Shown here: piece by piece, positions 39,301 through 50,549 of the stretch | How positions within the stretch are numbered: the first letter of the stretch is position 1 | How the letters are laid out: every line of letters begins with the position of its first letter | Assembly (NCBI GenBank): GCA_902702965.1 | Contig: CACRXP010000010.1 | Span: forward strand, 1,014,406 to 1,078,405 | Direction of reading: 5' to 3' | DNA: 64,000 nt | Source: Spirometra erinaceieuropaei | Taxonomy: Eukaryota; Platyhelminthes; Cestoda; Diphyllobothriidea; Diphyllobothriidae | The notes under the pieces: model-generated | The model's input: the letters and a program-made list of their open reading frames with translations, nothing else | Databases searched by the model: none | Told to the model about the DNA's origin: nothing | Position numbers and translations under genes: made by a program

Positions 39301-41393
39301 AGTTCAAGCACACCCTAGTAGAGATGCCATATATAAAGGGCAACCAGTAAAGATGTTAGTCAGTTAGCAGCAGAGAGGAGTGCAAAGGGGAAAGAATTAC
39401 GTGGGGTGGAGAAAACCAAAGCGAAGCGTAGCCTAATGAATCCACATGCACTCCATTGCGGATGCTTGTCAGTGTACCTAGATCGTTATGTCATTGGAAC
39501 GTACAAGTAGCTAAGCCTTACTTTCGGTTTAGTAACTTTTATTTTTTTCCCATAAATAAGGTGCCGCAATTAAATAAATGGCAAATGCTTAAACGGCAGA
39601 GAGCACATTCTCAAAAGAGATCCCCATCCGTCGCATACAGTGGGGATAAATGACTCATTTTCGTTCGGATTTTGAAATATTTTTTATTTTGAGCACAGTC
39701 TTTTACGACCTTTAGATGTTAATCATAGGGTAATTTAACTTACAACTATCTTGCTTGGTTCCCAAGGTGCCCATGAAACCGAGATAAGCTAAGGAATACC
39801 AGATGACAATTCGAACGAATCTTATAGCCCAAAACATAAAGTACTTGCGTACAGAGTCGCAGACTTGATCTACAGGAAAATGACACTCTACTAAACCCAA
39901 AGAAGGGTTTCGAATCATCGGCACAGATGAGTCAGTTGACTGTGATTTTGGGTTCATAAAAGGTTTGTCATTAAAGGGCAACAGAAATAACAGCAAACAA
40001 CCGCTCGTCTTAGTTAGTCGGCGGCCGATGTAGGCCTTCCTCTATGTAACCATAGGGCTAGGTATACCAGCGACCAGTCCACTTCAAAACTATAGGCTTT
40101 TCTTGAAGCTTGATATATAAGAAGAGAAATGGCCAGGTCTGCAACAAACAAGTCAACTCTAATAGAGGCCCAGATCCTCGCCAAGAACTCCTTAATCCGC
40201 GAGCCGAGTGCTATGAGCAAAACACTGACAGCATAAACTGATTTCTGTTTGTCAGAAAGGTGCTGTATTTAACATTTATTTGCTGCTGTCCTGCTTGTAT
40301 TGGATTACGCAATTTTGCAGACGCCAAAAATCTCGGAAGAACATGAGTTCAGTGAAAAAACCCTCGGTTGGGTATCATTCCTCACCTTCCGTAGGAATCA
40401 GGTTGTACGAAATCACTCCCATAACTTCAGCAGGAGGAGTATGATGAGGGCATCTTTGCATTAAATAACTCAGCAATGTCATTTATGATATGCGACTGGT
40501 AGTTCGCAACTCGGGAATGTAGTAGTAGGTTGTGGAACCCCCCCTGCTTAGTGAGTCATCATTGTTCAGGGGTAAACGTTCGCTTAGGCACATATATATA
40601 AACACTGCTATTCTGAACATTGCTTCGACGAACTTATGGAAGTATTCGGTCTCTGAATTACAACGATGAATAATATCAGAGTGGTATAACAATTGTCGCA
40701 CGGAACACTGACTATGGTCGATAGCAGCATTTGTTGAAATTCTAAATTTTGGAAGAAACGAAAGACAGTTTCAGATATTTCGCACACCTGTACACGAAGC
40801 TTGGGACCCACTACCTCGCAGACGGCGCATGCGCAAAGTTAGACGCAAAGTTTACAGTATAGCGCGAACTATTATCCAAGACTTAGGTCCTACTCCTGCT
40901 TCTATGCAGCCTGTCCGCAAGCTCTGTCATGATCGTTGAACCACAGACCGGTCTGTGAGGAATCTTTGTTTCCAATCGCAACAGGACATTGCTGTAACCG
41001 GAAACGCTACAGATAAGGCATTGTCAGTCCTTACCAAAAGATCCAGCAAACTGAAATTACATGCCATTTCGATCTCGATGCGGGCTGTGCTCAGCCAAGG
41101 TACCAAGCTCCCGCAGCACCGACTAGACTAAAACACATCGGCCAGACCTCGTGAATAAGCGAGGTTTTTTCGTGATAAACGACCCCGTTCAGCTCCCATC
41201 GCGTATGAGCGATGAAAGGCTTATTCGGACAGAAGGAAGTCTTTTCAGCTGCATATGGGTATTAGCCAAATGAGGAAATATGGCCCTTCTGAGGAGAACC
41301 TACGTGCACAAATAGTGGGAAATCGCCACAGCAGTAGAAGCCTATTGTAACATCAGACCTACAGCAGTACTGAGGAGAGAACATAAATCTTAC
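33319..41393 (-). other. Long intron (~8.1 kb) of the EPS8-like gene
   Basis: Lies between the donor TACG|GTAAGA at 41394/41393 and the acceptor ending at 33319. It contains many short frames, none with a recognisable domain; a GAA microsatellite at 39258-39276; and a 16-bp perfect palindrome near 35960. No mobile element could be named. An exon missed here is possible, but the reading phase already agrees without one. Confidence 0.65.
39258..39276. repeat. (GAA)n microsatellite
   Basis: Six GAA-type triplets in tandem within the long intron. Confidence 0.85.
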
Positions 41394-42618
41394 CGTAAGT
41401 GGAATCGTCAGTCTGAACGGGCGGAGGCGGTGGCGGTGGAGGCGGTGGTGTAAACTTCTGTGGCGAAGAATTTTGCGTTGCCTTCTTCGAACGGTGAGCT
41501 GTTTTTGTAGTCTGGACAGGACTCTTTGAAGAAGAGCTAGACGAAGATGATGAAGAGGAGGAGGAAGAAGAGGAAGAAGTGGAGTCGGACCTGCGTCCCT
41601 TGCCACTTGACTTTCGAGTACTTGTCTTGGGCTTCCTGCGTCTGGAACGACGCCGTGGTGATCGCGAGGATGTTCTGCGCGTGCGGCCGCCCTCATAGTA
41701 GCCATCATCATAACTGTCACCCCGATGGCGTCTATCGTATCGGTCTGCTCTGTAGCCATTGGCGTAACCGTCATAGATGCTGCTATAGGGATTGCCCATC
41801 ATCATCGGCGGTGGCGGTGGTGGTGGCCCGGCGAACGGTTGCATGCCGTACGGACTCATCTGGGGGGCTGGGGCGGGCATCATGCTCGGCATCATCGGAC
41901 CGCAGGCAGGCATGCCCGCCGGCATCATGGGTGCCATAGGTGTCGGAATGGGCATTGGAACTATAACCGACGTAGGCTGCGCAGGCGGTTGCTGTGGCGG
42001 TGGTGGAGCTGGTCGAGGCGCTGGGGCGCTAGGCGGACTCACCAAGTAATGAATCGCCGGCCCAGTACCGCCCTGTGCCGACTGTGAAGGCACCACAAGC
42101 ACCGTGGGCTGTGATGGATTACCGGTTTGGGCAATAATTGGTTGAGCATAACCACGAGTTGTCATGGGCTGTGCTTGCACCGTCTGGAATGCTGAGGGCG
42201 TGGCGTACTGCACAATGGGCTGACACTGTGCAGGCTGATTCTTTGAATCTCCGCCTTGAGAGCGCTTGCCGCGTCGGCTGCTGCTCTGTCTCCCACCCCT
42301 ACAATTATCTTCTTCGGAACTTTGTTCCACGAAGTGGGCACATGTGACAGTTTCGCTATCCTCTTCGTCCTCCGAACAGGGGCTAGGCGACATGCGCTGA
42401 TCTTTGCGAGATGTGGTTTTGTGGCTGGATTCCTTAATGGTGGTGCTCTTGCGTGTGGACGCCGTCTTAATGCGCGGCGACTTGGAGCCCTGTCTGCTAG
42501 GGGTGCGTTGGCGACCCGAACGGTCTTCTTCCAGCGGAGTTATGCAGGATTTCGGCACGTGACCCGTCGCTCCGGTTGGGGTCCTCAAACAACACCACTC
42601 TCCACTGTCGTCCAAGAC
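41394..42618 (-). CDS. EPS8: EPS8-like large exon: second half of SH3 domain and low-complexity tail
   Basis: Acceptor TGCCATAG|GTC and donor TACG|GTAAGA bound an open frame of 1225 nt (about 408 residues). It begins VLDDSGEWCCLRTPTGATGH followed by VPKSCITPL. This is the second half of an SH3 domain (n-Src loop, W, then G-x-VP and the last strand) and matches the EPS8 pattern 'ILDDxxxWWKVRNxxGxxGFVPxNI', with the second W replaced by C. After that come a basic/serine region, a glutamine/proline region rich in M and P, an acidic-aromatic RYDRRHRGDSYDDGYYEGG segment, an arginine/serine stretch (RTSSRSPRRRSRRRKPK), a run of about 20 serines, and a run of 11 prolines close to the 3' end. The tail is far longer than the EPS8 linkers I know. 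Frames on the opposite strand here are shadows. Confidence 0.9.
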
Positions 42619-44952
42619 CTATGGCAGTAAGCATAAAGGCAGACTATGAATTCTCGAGCTGTGCTTGCAAACCACATCCTAGTTTGTGTTTCATTAACCA
42701 GCAACGAGACAAGTGGCCTTGCACCGCACTTTAATCCTGCGGCCCTCAGATGCCAGAACTGCAAGACACATCATTTTCTCCTTGGTCAACCGTATCTCGA
42801 ACAGTGCCAACAGGAGCATGTTTAAACACAACCCTACGTATCGACAAGCGAGTGACTAGCAACCATAATATATAGATATATTCTGTTATATCTGTCCACT
42901 TGTTTGTACAGACACGCACCACGCACTATTTGGCATTCGGCTTATTTATTCAACAATAACTTTTACTAGATTCTCATTTCAAGTTTTCCTAAAAGTTATT
43001 ATTCCTAAACGACTTTCTATTTTTTCCGATGCTTTGATTGTTTTCTTTTGGACCGTGGTCGATCGCTTGCAAGTGAGACTTTCCATCCATGCGTTAAGGC
43101 CAGTTTGTAAGGTGATGGGAATAATTTGTGCCTGTTTATTATGTTCGTTACCTGCAATATTTGATGCATTTTCAAAAAAGCTCCTTAGGATTTTCCAGAC
43201 TGTCTAAATGAGAGACAAATGATTTATCGGACTACGTTCTCTGAATATAACACTATGTGTTTAAGGAAGATAGGAGGTACTTTTTTTTCTACCTTGGTTA
43301 GCCTTTATGAACTTCAATTTTTTTGCCATTGAAATACCCCCACTTGATTTCAAAATCCTATTTGGTGAAAAAAGTATAATTCCACACTTATTCACCCATT
43401 ACGTGACCGATTTGCTAAAACCATGACTCTGTGCGGTCTGACTCGCGATGTAAATTAAGACAAAAAAGATATTATAAAAGCGGAGAACACGGAGGGCTCG
43501 GTGTATAAAATAGCTATTAATTTGAAAGAAAAACACATAGTCCCTACTGAAATGAGGGTTTTAACCGTACTGAGAGGATTGGAAAAACCAGGTTCATCTG
43601 AGCGATACCGAAGACAGAAACAAATATGAGAGAACGACAAAATGTAAAAACCGTAAACCATATATCGAACTGTGTAGAGAGCGAGTGAGTCGTAGGTTCT
43701 ATGTGTACTCCAAGTCTTTGTCTAGTAGTTGATTCGGTAACCTCTGCTGAAGCATGGGATGCGGCCCGAGGATTTGCGTCATGATGGAGTGGAAACAAAG
43801 TTTGTAGCGCAGTCTCATACTTCTGAGCTATTTCCTGATCAGTTTTTTCTCCTTCCAAGCCTTTCAAATGCTGTACACAAATGTTTTGTAACGTTTATGA
43901 GCTAGAACATGAACTCAGAGAGCACTCCAATAGAATCAAAAACAGTATCAAAAACCTTTGTTTATATTTATCTAGTTTGATGAGAACACTGGTGATCAAA
44001 TATAAAAGACGCACTTTACATTAATTTAATTGTCGAAAATCCCAAATCTTACAAGTTCCTGAAAGTTGATCGCAACAACCTACCGCGTGTCGTTTATCAA
44101 GAACCCGAATAGGTCTCCCTGATAGTGCTTCCGGCTGTTTAAGCAACACGACTTGGTCCTAGCTCTCAGCTGAATGACCTGGCTGTATACCAACCGATGT
44201 CCTGTTTCTCTCGCAAGGGGAACTAGTTTGAGAGAATAGTAGCAATCACTAAATGGCTCTCCTGCACCGCCTAAAAACCAGGGCGTATCGACACTGTTGG
44301 ATGACCCAACAAGGTAGAAAGACTGAGGTGGGAGTTTGGAAGTGCTGTAACAAGATAAAATCGAGCGGTTTGACCCACCAATAAATGAGCAGCTCTACCG
44401 CTGAAGTGCAACAAAAGTGGATAATCGACGCTGGTGTAACCGTTGACGACAGTGGGATTCTGTTCTCTCGCTATCTCTATGTGTGTGTGTGTGTGTGTGT
44501 GTTTGTGCACTCGTACGTTCGTGATGAGTCCAAGCCGTACCGTTTATGAACATCCAAATGCAAGGTCGGAAAAACAACACTTCCAAGAGCTACTCATGTC
44601 AGTAATTAAATTAACTCGACCAATACAATATTTCGGGCAGTCAAAAGAGCTTGAATTGGAACAACTTGAACTGAATCAGCCCCACAACTGATAGGGGTTG
44701 TTTGAGACAGTGTTGTCAGCGTTGCCCAATTAATTGCACGGCAGATTAGATTATGCAGTTTTAGCCCTCGGAGGATGAAAAAGTAGGGGAAATTGCATAC
44801 TCGAGCAGAGTTATGATGAGCGTGAAAAACCCAACAACTTGGGCTTTGCCTATTTTGATCAAATTTTCAGTGGGTTTTATAATATGACGCGTGTAAAGAC
44901 AGAAAAAAGGAAGTTATTACAAAAAATGGTAAAAGCAGGACGGTTTTCTCAC
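42619..44952 (-). other. Intron splitting the SH3 domain, with (GT)n repeat
   Basis: Joins ...GDILE to VLDD... in phase 0. Contains a GT microsatellite at 44480-44502. A frame at 43544-43867 (-) has no recognisable domain. Confidence 0.7.
44480..44502. repeat. (GT)n microsatellite
   Basis: About eleven uninterrupted GT units followed by GTTTGTG, inside an intron of the EPS8-like gene. Confidence 0.95.
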
Positions 44953-45028
44953 TTCTAAGATGTCTCCGACGTTTACGCTCAGTTCTCTGACCGCTTCACT
45001 GACGTTCTTTTGCTTCGCAATAACGAGT
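44953..45028 (-). CDS. EPS8: EPS8-like exon: first half of SH3 domain
   Basis: A 76-nt exon, too short to appear as a long open frame, found by searching for the missing half of the SH3 domain. Acceptor AATCCAG|A, donor GAA|GTGAGA. It encodes LVIAKQKNVSEAVRELSVNV GDILE, matching the SH3 RT-loop and 'SELSVMKDEVLE' segment of EPS8. The usual ALYDF start is poorly kept (QLVIAKQK). Entry phase 2 and exit phase 0 fit the exons on both sides. Confidence 0.82.
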
Positions 45029-46163
45029 CTGGATTTAAACAAAATGCAATAAGAGTTCAAACGACTGCAATGGGGCCGATTAAAATGAAATAATTACGTA
45101 GAATTGATGGCTAATTAAAACCAGCGGAACGAGCGCATGATTGTCTTTAAATTCTACTAAGAACGCTCATTTGCAGAACAAAATTCTCACAAATGGCTGT
45201 CTAAAATAGAGAAAAACACTATATTAAGAGGACCGGATTTTTCTCAGATGAGAATAATTTTTCATGGGGCTCTCCTGATCAAATGAAGACCAAGGATTAA
45301 TGCAAAAATCAGTAGCAAACTCTGAGCAGGACTCAATTTGCTTATTCTGAAATTTCCATTCCGGGGATGGATTGTGAAACACATATTTCGGTACGCCAGA
45401 CCTTGCAAAATCACGTGATGACCGGCTATTTATTTTACGTTTTATGCATTATAAGGTTTATCCTTTATTTCAAAGAATACTGGGCAATACTTCAAAGATA
45501 GTTTAGGGAGAAAGATATGAAACAGCATGATCCTGCCGCTTGCTGCCCCGATCCCCTTCTAATTATGACCCGCGAGTCCAGATCGATTTTTATGCAGCCC
45601 AAGTTGACAATAACGGCCGACGAGTTGCTCGGAGGATTTATCTGTTAAACAAAAAATTCTAAACAATATTCGGCACCTTCTCTTGGTAAGTTACTACCCA
45701 GGGGTCAGAATGACAAGGAAAGTTCTGCTAATTCCAAAGTTTAGAACAGCTCATCAATTTTATGCCGATGACGCCTTGCCTTAGCTTCTGAAAAACACCA
45801 CTCGGGATGTAAAGCCTAGCAAAAGTCCCTGAGGAGTAAAATGACCGCATGTGAGCAACTGAGGTAACGAGAAACCATGTCCTTTCCCCCGACCCCATCC
45901 AACCAATCTAGCAAAAATCGTTGCGGGAACCACACAGGTTGACTGCACAGAACTTTGAGCGGCTGTCTAATTCTAAGAGGGATTTAGTGAGGGGGGAATC
46001 CTAACTGTTGACCAGCAAGTTTAATATGGCGTAAAGTTTATCATGGATGACTACTTTCTGAAAGTCAACTATTCGCCGTGTGGACTATGTCCGGTATGGA
46101 AAATGAAACAGAACCATTTAGCCAAAACTGTCAAACAATAATACCCTGTCAGTCAGGACTTAC

Positions 46164-46286
46164 TGGCCTTTGCGGGCATGTACTGCGTTGATAAAGGCCT
46201 CAATATCCGGCGCTTTCGACTCCCTTGTTGAAGAGGCCGCACTGAGTGCTTTAAATTGAAACGGCACATTTATCAACAATTTTTGC
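46164..46286 (-). CDS. EPS8: EPS8-like linker exon before the SH3 domain
   Basis: The donor GGCCA|GTAAGT is strong and leaves phase 2, exactly what the SH3 exon at 45028 needs; the joined codon gives Q. The clear coding part is SAASSTRESKAPDIEAFINA VHARKGQ. The acceptor is uncertain. AAAG at 46287-46288 would join in phase directly to the exon ending at 48755 (giving WTQPR-QKLLINV...). The alternative TTTAAAG would start the exon at 46248 and would require another exon between. Confidence 0.6.
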
Positions 46287-48244
46287 CTTTGATAGTATCG
46301 ACTCGAAAGCGTTTTCCCCGAGTTTAAGCAAAAAGTTCGAAATTGAGAATGCATTTGGTTTTAAGACACAGTTTGTCAGCAAATACAGACTGAGCAGGTG
46401 GAAATACTTACTTGGCGGAGGTTCTAAATTTTAAAAATGATGGTTTTAAGTGGGTTGATTACGCTTAGTAAGTGAATTAAGCAAGCAAGAGAGTGGTTCA
46501 TTTAACCAATAAGTAAAAAAGAATAGATAGACAATCGGGCGTCCTAACTCCCATTTCAAGGACTTGACAGGCCATGTAAGATTTATTTAACGCTTGAACC
46601 AAAGGAAAATTGGTAATAGTAAAATTATTTTCAGAAAGTGATAGCACCAGCTTGTGCAATAGGGCTGCATAACATTTGGGATATCATGTGATCAAATCAG
46701 TGACTAAGCAACTGCAGGACTAAAACAGCTGAAATCAAGTTTCGAAGCTTTTGGGGCTAATTATTGATCCTAAAGTTTGATGTTGCTTTTAGAACCATTT
46801 TTAATTTGGAACATTGCTTTTGTGGCATTTAAAGACTTTGATTTCACCCGCGGATAACGACAGATTGGTTGAATCTGACGTCGACTAATAGAATATAAGT
46901 CCCTTACAGTGCAAACGTTTTGTCGTTAAATTTCATGAAAAACGCAGGATATTCTCAAGGAGCTTACAGTTTTTGAGGATATTATCAATCTACTAGATAA
47001 ACGTAACTTCTGAATGGCTATCCTCACTAACTGGCTGCTATTTGTGACATATGTTGTAATGAAAGAATCGCTTATTTAAACAATGTTGACTTTATGACGC
47101 TTAAGAAGAATTTAGGGATATAGATTCTTCATCTTAAATAACAGGATGACAGTTAGTCCGCAAAACATAAGACGTTGCTTACTGTAGTATCCGTAGTCCC
47201 TAATCGTGATCTCTGGCTTAAATTCTTGCTGAAAGATAAGATCGGGGCGAAAATAGTAAAAACGCCAGTTTTGTGTGGACGGTATTGAAATCATATTTTA
47301 AACTAGTTTCGTGCTTTTAAAATTGCAGATTTTAATGTGATATTGTAATTTAGCCGATATATAAACAGAACGCTTGTTCGGACATACAGTTTTCTCGATA
47401 ACAGTTGTCCTTTGTGGTGGAAGGAATTCCGTGCCTGTCTGCATTGTAGGCTTCCCGCTTAAGCGAAGAAAAATAACTTTTCAGTCAACGGACTGAAGTG
47501 ATTAAAATGACATATTCGGATTTTTTCTAAAAACTTAACATCTGTTTCATTTTAAAACGTCTACACATACAATACACTAGATCGTGTCCAATCCGTAGAA
47601 TCTGCTGGGTATAAAAACAATGTTTTCAAAGATTAGCCAAAGAAAGAATGGCCATTAAACAAGAGCCAGAGCGCTTCCTCTGAATTCCAACCTGTTTCCA
47701 GCAGACCTGGAACTGAAGCTCTTTGGCATCGGGGTATGTTAACTCATTGTTGAAAGTCGTTTGGGTCGGAATTATTTTAATCCCTATTTATCAGATAGGC
47801 AATTCGAGAAGGGCAAAGTTAGGGTTTAAAATTGTCAAATGCTCGAACAAAAAGGTAGATCTGTGCCTTGGTTATGCAATACCAAAACAGATCAGATATA
47901 CTGAACGATATCTTAAACAAAATCTTCGATGACCACCACATGTTAAACAACTGCCTAATGAGATTTGTTGTAGTCCACGAACAGTAGAGGAATGAATTGG
48001 AAAATTTGGTGTCAAACGCTTAATTGATAGCGATAAAGGAATTAAAGCCGATGTTTAATAGCCCCATGGGTAATCAAAACATACGCGAAAACATCCTTGG
48101 CCTTAAAATAGAAGGAAAAAGGACAAATCTTCCGTCCCTTTTATTTATATTTTAAAGTAAAAGTCCCCATCAGGCCGCCAGGCATGTCCGTGCATCGATT
48201 TTCGTAACAACATTGGCAGTAAGCCGGGTCTCTACAAGACTAAC

Positions 48245-48308
48245 CTTGACAGACGACTTAGTCGACGACTGTAGTTGTCTTATTAATTGATTTGAACTTA
48301 TTGCTGAC
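48245..48308 (-). CDS. Possible small EPS8-like exon (tentative)
   Basis: A good acceptor (a T-rich tract ending GACCAG) and a plausible donor (AAG|GTTAGT) bound 64 nt, open in the frame set by the previous exon. It would give WTQP-R-SAISSNQLIRQLQSSTKSSV K. Against it, it leaves phase 0, which does not match the acceptor favoured at 46286. It may be an alternative exon or chance. Confidence 0.3.
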
Positions 48309-48754
48309 CTGGTCAGTAAAAAACTACAGCAAAATTGGTGTGTTGGCCGAATACAGGCAACAACAAAAATATGAACATATATATATGTTGACGACTTTGT
48401 ACTATTTTTGGAGTAAAATACTGACGTTTTGGTCAGAAAAGGAAAAGCGGCCAACTAAACCACACTGTCACTGAAAGAACTTACCGTTAAAACTTTCAAA
48501 GTTAAAATGTCGTGTGACTTGAAGAAATGCACTTTGCGCTAAAATGTTGTTCTCGTTTATCAGGATTGAAATGAGAATCATGGGAAAATTAACTTGGATA
48601 CTAGCCACTTGCGTGCTAAGAAAAAGATTGATGTACATGCAATAAACATAGACATAAGATATCTGACGAAACGTTTCTAAATATAACGGACGAGAATCAT
48701 CGCAAAGGTGACATCTGTGTTAACATAAACCAGTAGCATGTTTAAAAGACACAC

Positions 48755-49088
48755 CTGGGTTGCGTCCAAGCGTCGCCTAAACTGCTCCAAAATGCTTTAT
48801 TGGACGGTTGTAAGTATCTTTGCAAAACCGATAACGTTCGATCTGTGAAAGCTGGCCTCCAGACGGAACGCACCAGATTAGAGTCGTAGTGCAGCACGCG
48901 ATTACAATCACAAATTTTCTGTATCCACCAAAGTGACTCGAAGAGCCTATTCAGAAGTTCACCGGGTCCTGGATCTACGATTAGTTCCTCTAAGTCTGCC
49001 GCATAGTTGATGCACTTTCTAATGCTCTGAATATTTTCAACGGCGGCCTCATAGGATGGAGGACTCAGGCTGTCACGCCAAAGTGATC
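48755..49088 (-). CDS. EPS8: EPS8-like exon with conserved mid-region (W-T-x-P-R)
   Basis: A 334-nt exon not visible as an ATG-led frame. Acceptor TTTTTTCCTAG|GA, donor CCCAG|GTGTGT. It encodes 110 residues, from SLWRDSLSPPSYEAAVENIQ through LEELIVDPGPGELLNRLFES LWWIQKIC to LQRYLQPSNKAFWSSLGDAW TQP. EPS8 proteins have a conserved helical region between PTB and SH3 that ends with the signature 'LWxSLGxxWTxPR', and this exon carries it nearly intact. Together with the PTB and SH3 matches, this is the strongest evidence for the family call. Entry needs one base (from the exon ending at 49947); exit is phase 2. Confidence 0.87.
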
Positions 49089-49685
49089 CTAGGAAAAAAC
49101 AGCAGACTCGAAATGCACTGTATCAAAAGGACATAAATATTGATAGAGAGTGATAAAGGTTAATATCAAAGGACTAAAATTAGCGGTAAGGGTAAGAGAA
49201 ATATGAAGTTAGTGTACAACTTCATATCTATCAGCAAACTACATTTTAAATTCAATAAATTCTAAGACTCCTGTTTGTATCCTTTGCAAATATGTCGTTT
49301 TATGCAATACTTACGAAGCCACTTTGAACTAAATTGTCTTGTGTACACTAAAACTACCGGGGCATCTTTATGATACAAATTTAATTATTGGCTTGCTTAT
49401 ACGTTTTTAAACTATCTGAAGGATATTCCTCAAAAAGTGAACAAAAATGTTCGGTAAACTTCCTATTCGAATATTGCGTTTTTAATTACATTGACAAAGC
49501 CTTTAATAGGTACCGAAAGAGAGGCCTGTACTTCTCTGTTGGATCGCGAAGCCCGATTTTGCCCCCCTCTAGTGCATATTCTTCTGAAGACCGACAAACA
49601 ATATTTGTTTTAACTAGACGCTAAGGCTCTTAAATCTCAACAACACCCGAAATTTATACATTTGGAATTTTTCGCTCCCTTCTGA

Positions 49686-49835
49686 CTACTAAACTTGTGA
49701 AAGATTCGTGTAAATAAGCTAATTAAAGTACGTTCGAGAGAACCACAGAATCCAAAAGTATACTTTTGGATTCTGCGGTTCTCTCGAACGTATTTTAATT
49801 ACCTTATTTACACGAAACTTTCACCAGTTTAGTGG
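49686..49835. repeat. 150-bp near-perfect palindrome without loop
   Basis: Two 75-bp arms meet at 49760/49761 with no spacer and about six mismatches. The central 40 bp ('...gaatccaaaagta|tacttttggattc...') are nearly exact. Confidence 0.95.
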
Positions 49836-49885
49836 AGTTATTTTCTGCGAACAAAAATATATTTTTGTTCGCAGAAAATAATTCC
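49834..49885. repeat. 52-bp near-perfect palindrome without loop
   Basis: Two 26-bp arms meet at 49859/49860 with one mismatch. It abuts the larger palindrome to within a base or two. Confidence 0.95.
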
Positions 49886-49946
49886 AGACATTTTTCTTTT
49901 AAATGTAACAATAATAATTTAATTGGCAAAAGTTCATCAAACGTAC

Positions 49947-50067
49947 TATCGACTTTCCCAGCACCCGTTACTTGGAAGGATATTGCATCATGAAGATTTG
50001 CCTCAAACGATTCAACTTCATCAAGAAGTCGATTGAGTTCCTCAAGAAGGCCTGTACCGCTGGATAC
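49947..50067 (-). CDS. EPS8: EPS8-like linker exon
   Basis: 121 nt, acceptor TTTACTAG|GTA, donor GATA|GTACGT, phases 0 to 1. Encodes VSSGTGLLEELNRLLDEVES FEANLHDA..., resembling the 'LNHCFDDIEWFVARLQ' helix that follows the PTB domain in EPS8 proteins. If the upstream donor at 49971 (CAA|GTAACG) were used the exon would end at 49972 and an extra exon would be needed. Confidence 0.78.
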
Positions 50068-50156
50068 CTAGTAAAGCAAAATATCATGCTGAACTTCTAT
50101 TACATTACTAAAGGCTTCATATAGGGATATTTTGGAGGAATTAAAGCTCAACTTAC

Positions 50157-50262
50157 ACGCTTGGGAACTTTCCTAATTTTTTGTGGACGGTCAATTGCAT
50201 CCTTTCGCTTCTCCATTGACCGTGGTGGCATATGCTTCTCCCTTGTGTGGGCTTGGTTGTGT
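50157..50262 (-). CDS. EPS8: EPS8-like basic linker exon
   Basis: 106 nt, acceptor GGCTTAG|A, strong donor CGT|GTAAGT. The joined codon AA|A gives lysine, then HNQAHTREKHMPPRSMEKRK DAIDRPQKIRKVPKR. A basic segment with 'RKDAI' after the PTB domain is also seen in EPS8 proteins ('KQKRRPDALR'). Phases 2 to 0 fit both neighbours. The preceding intron is only 31 nt. Confidence 0.78.
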
Positions 50263-50293
50263 CTAAGCCATTTGGGTAACAATTTAGTCTTAC

Positions 50294-50517
50294 TTTGCAT
50301 TTTCTGCAGCTTGCTCTAAGGTATTAGCGGCCCACTTCAATTTCGCTTCTGTATCAACCTTAAAGATATGAACTTCGTCCGGACACTCCCCATTTGTCAG
50401 TTCGCTTGCACGAAACCGAAAGACTAGCATGTGCGATGCAGGGCCTCCATCTTTTCGAGAACCAGTAAGGCCAAAGACATCCTCAATGCATCTCAAGTCA
50501 AAACATTCGGATGGGTC
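50294..50517 (-). CDS. EPS8: EPS8-like exon: second half of PTB domain
   Basis: 224 nt, acceptor TTTATTAG|GAC, donor GCAAA|GTAAGA. Encodes DPSECFDLRCIEDVFGLTGS..., then SHMLVFRFRASELTNGECPD EVHIFKVDTEAKLKWAANTL EQA. It has the PTB layout: a strand, the 'HIFKxDxxxA' strand (EPS8 has 'LHLFQCDEVKA'), then the long C-terminal helix. Separated from the first PTB exon by an intron of just 32 nt. Confidence 0.85.
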
Positions 50518-50549
50518 CTAATAAAGTAAGCCAAGCAAAAATATTTTAC

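Larger units (their letters stand above)
49089..49946 (-). other. Intron holding two adjoining loop-free palindromes
   Basis: An 858-nt intron between the exons ending at 49947 (donor ATA|GTACGT) and starting at 49088. Its donor-proximal part contains the palindromes at 49686-49835 and 49834-49885. The donor is weaker than the alternative upstream GTAACG at 49971-49970, but only the former keeps phase. Confidence 0.65.

Noticed and set aside
41547..42630. Several plus-strand open frames up to 130 codons
   Set aside because: They are antisense shadows of the low-complexity EPS8-like exon on the minus strand.
47388..47438. Possible 51-nt minus-strand exon (acceptor ATGCAG, donor ACT|GTATGT) in the EPS8-like gene
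   Set aside because: Splice sites look fair, but the product (TGTEFLPPQRTTVIEKT) matches nothing known in EPS8, and the 0-to-0 phase does not help join the neighbouring exons.
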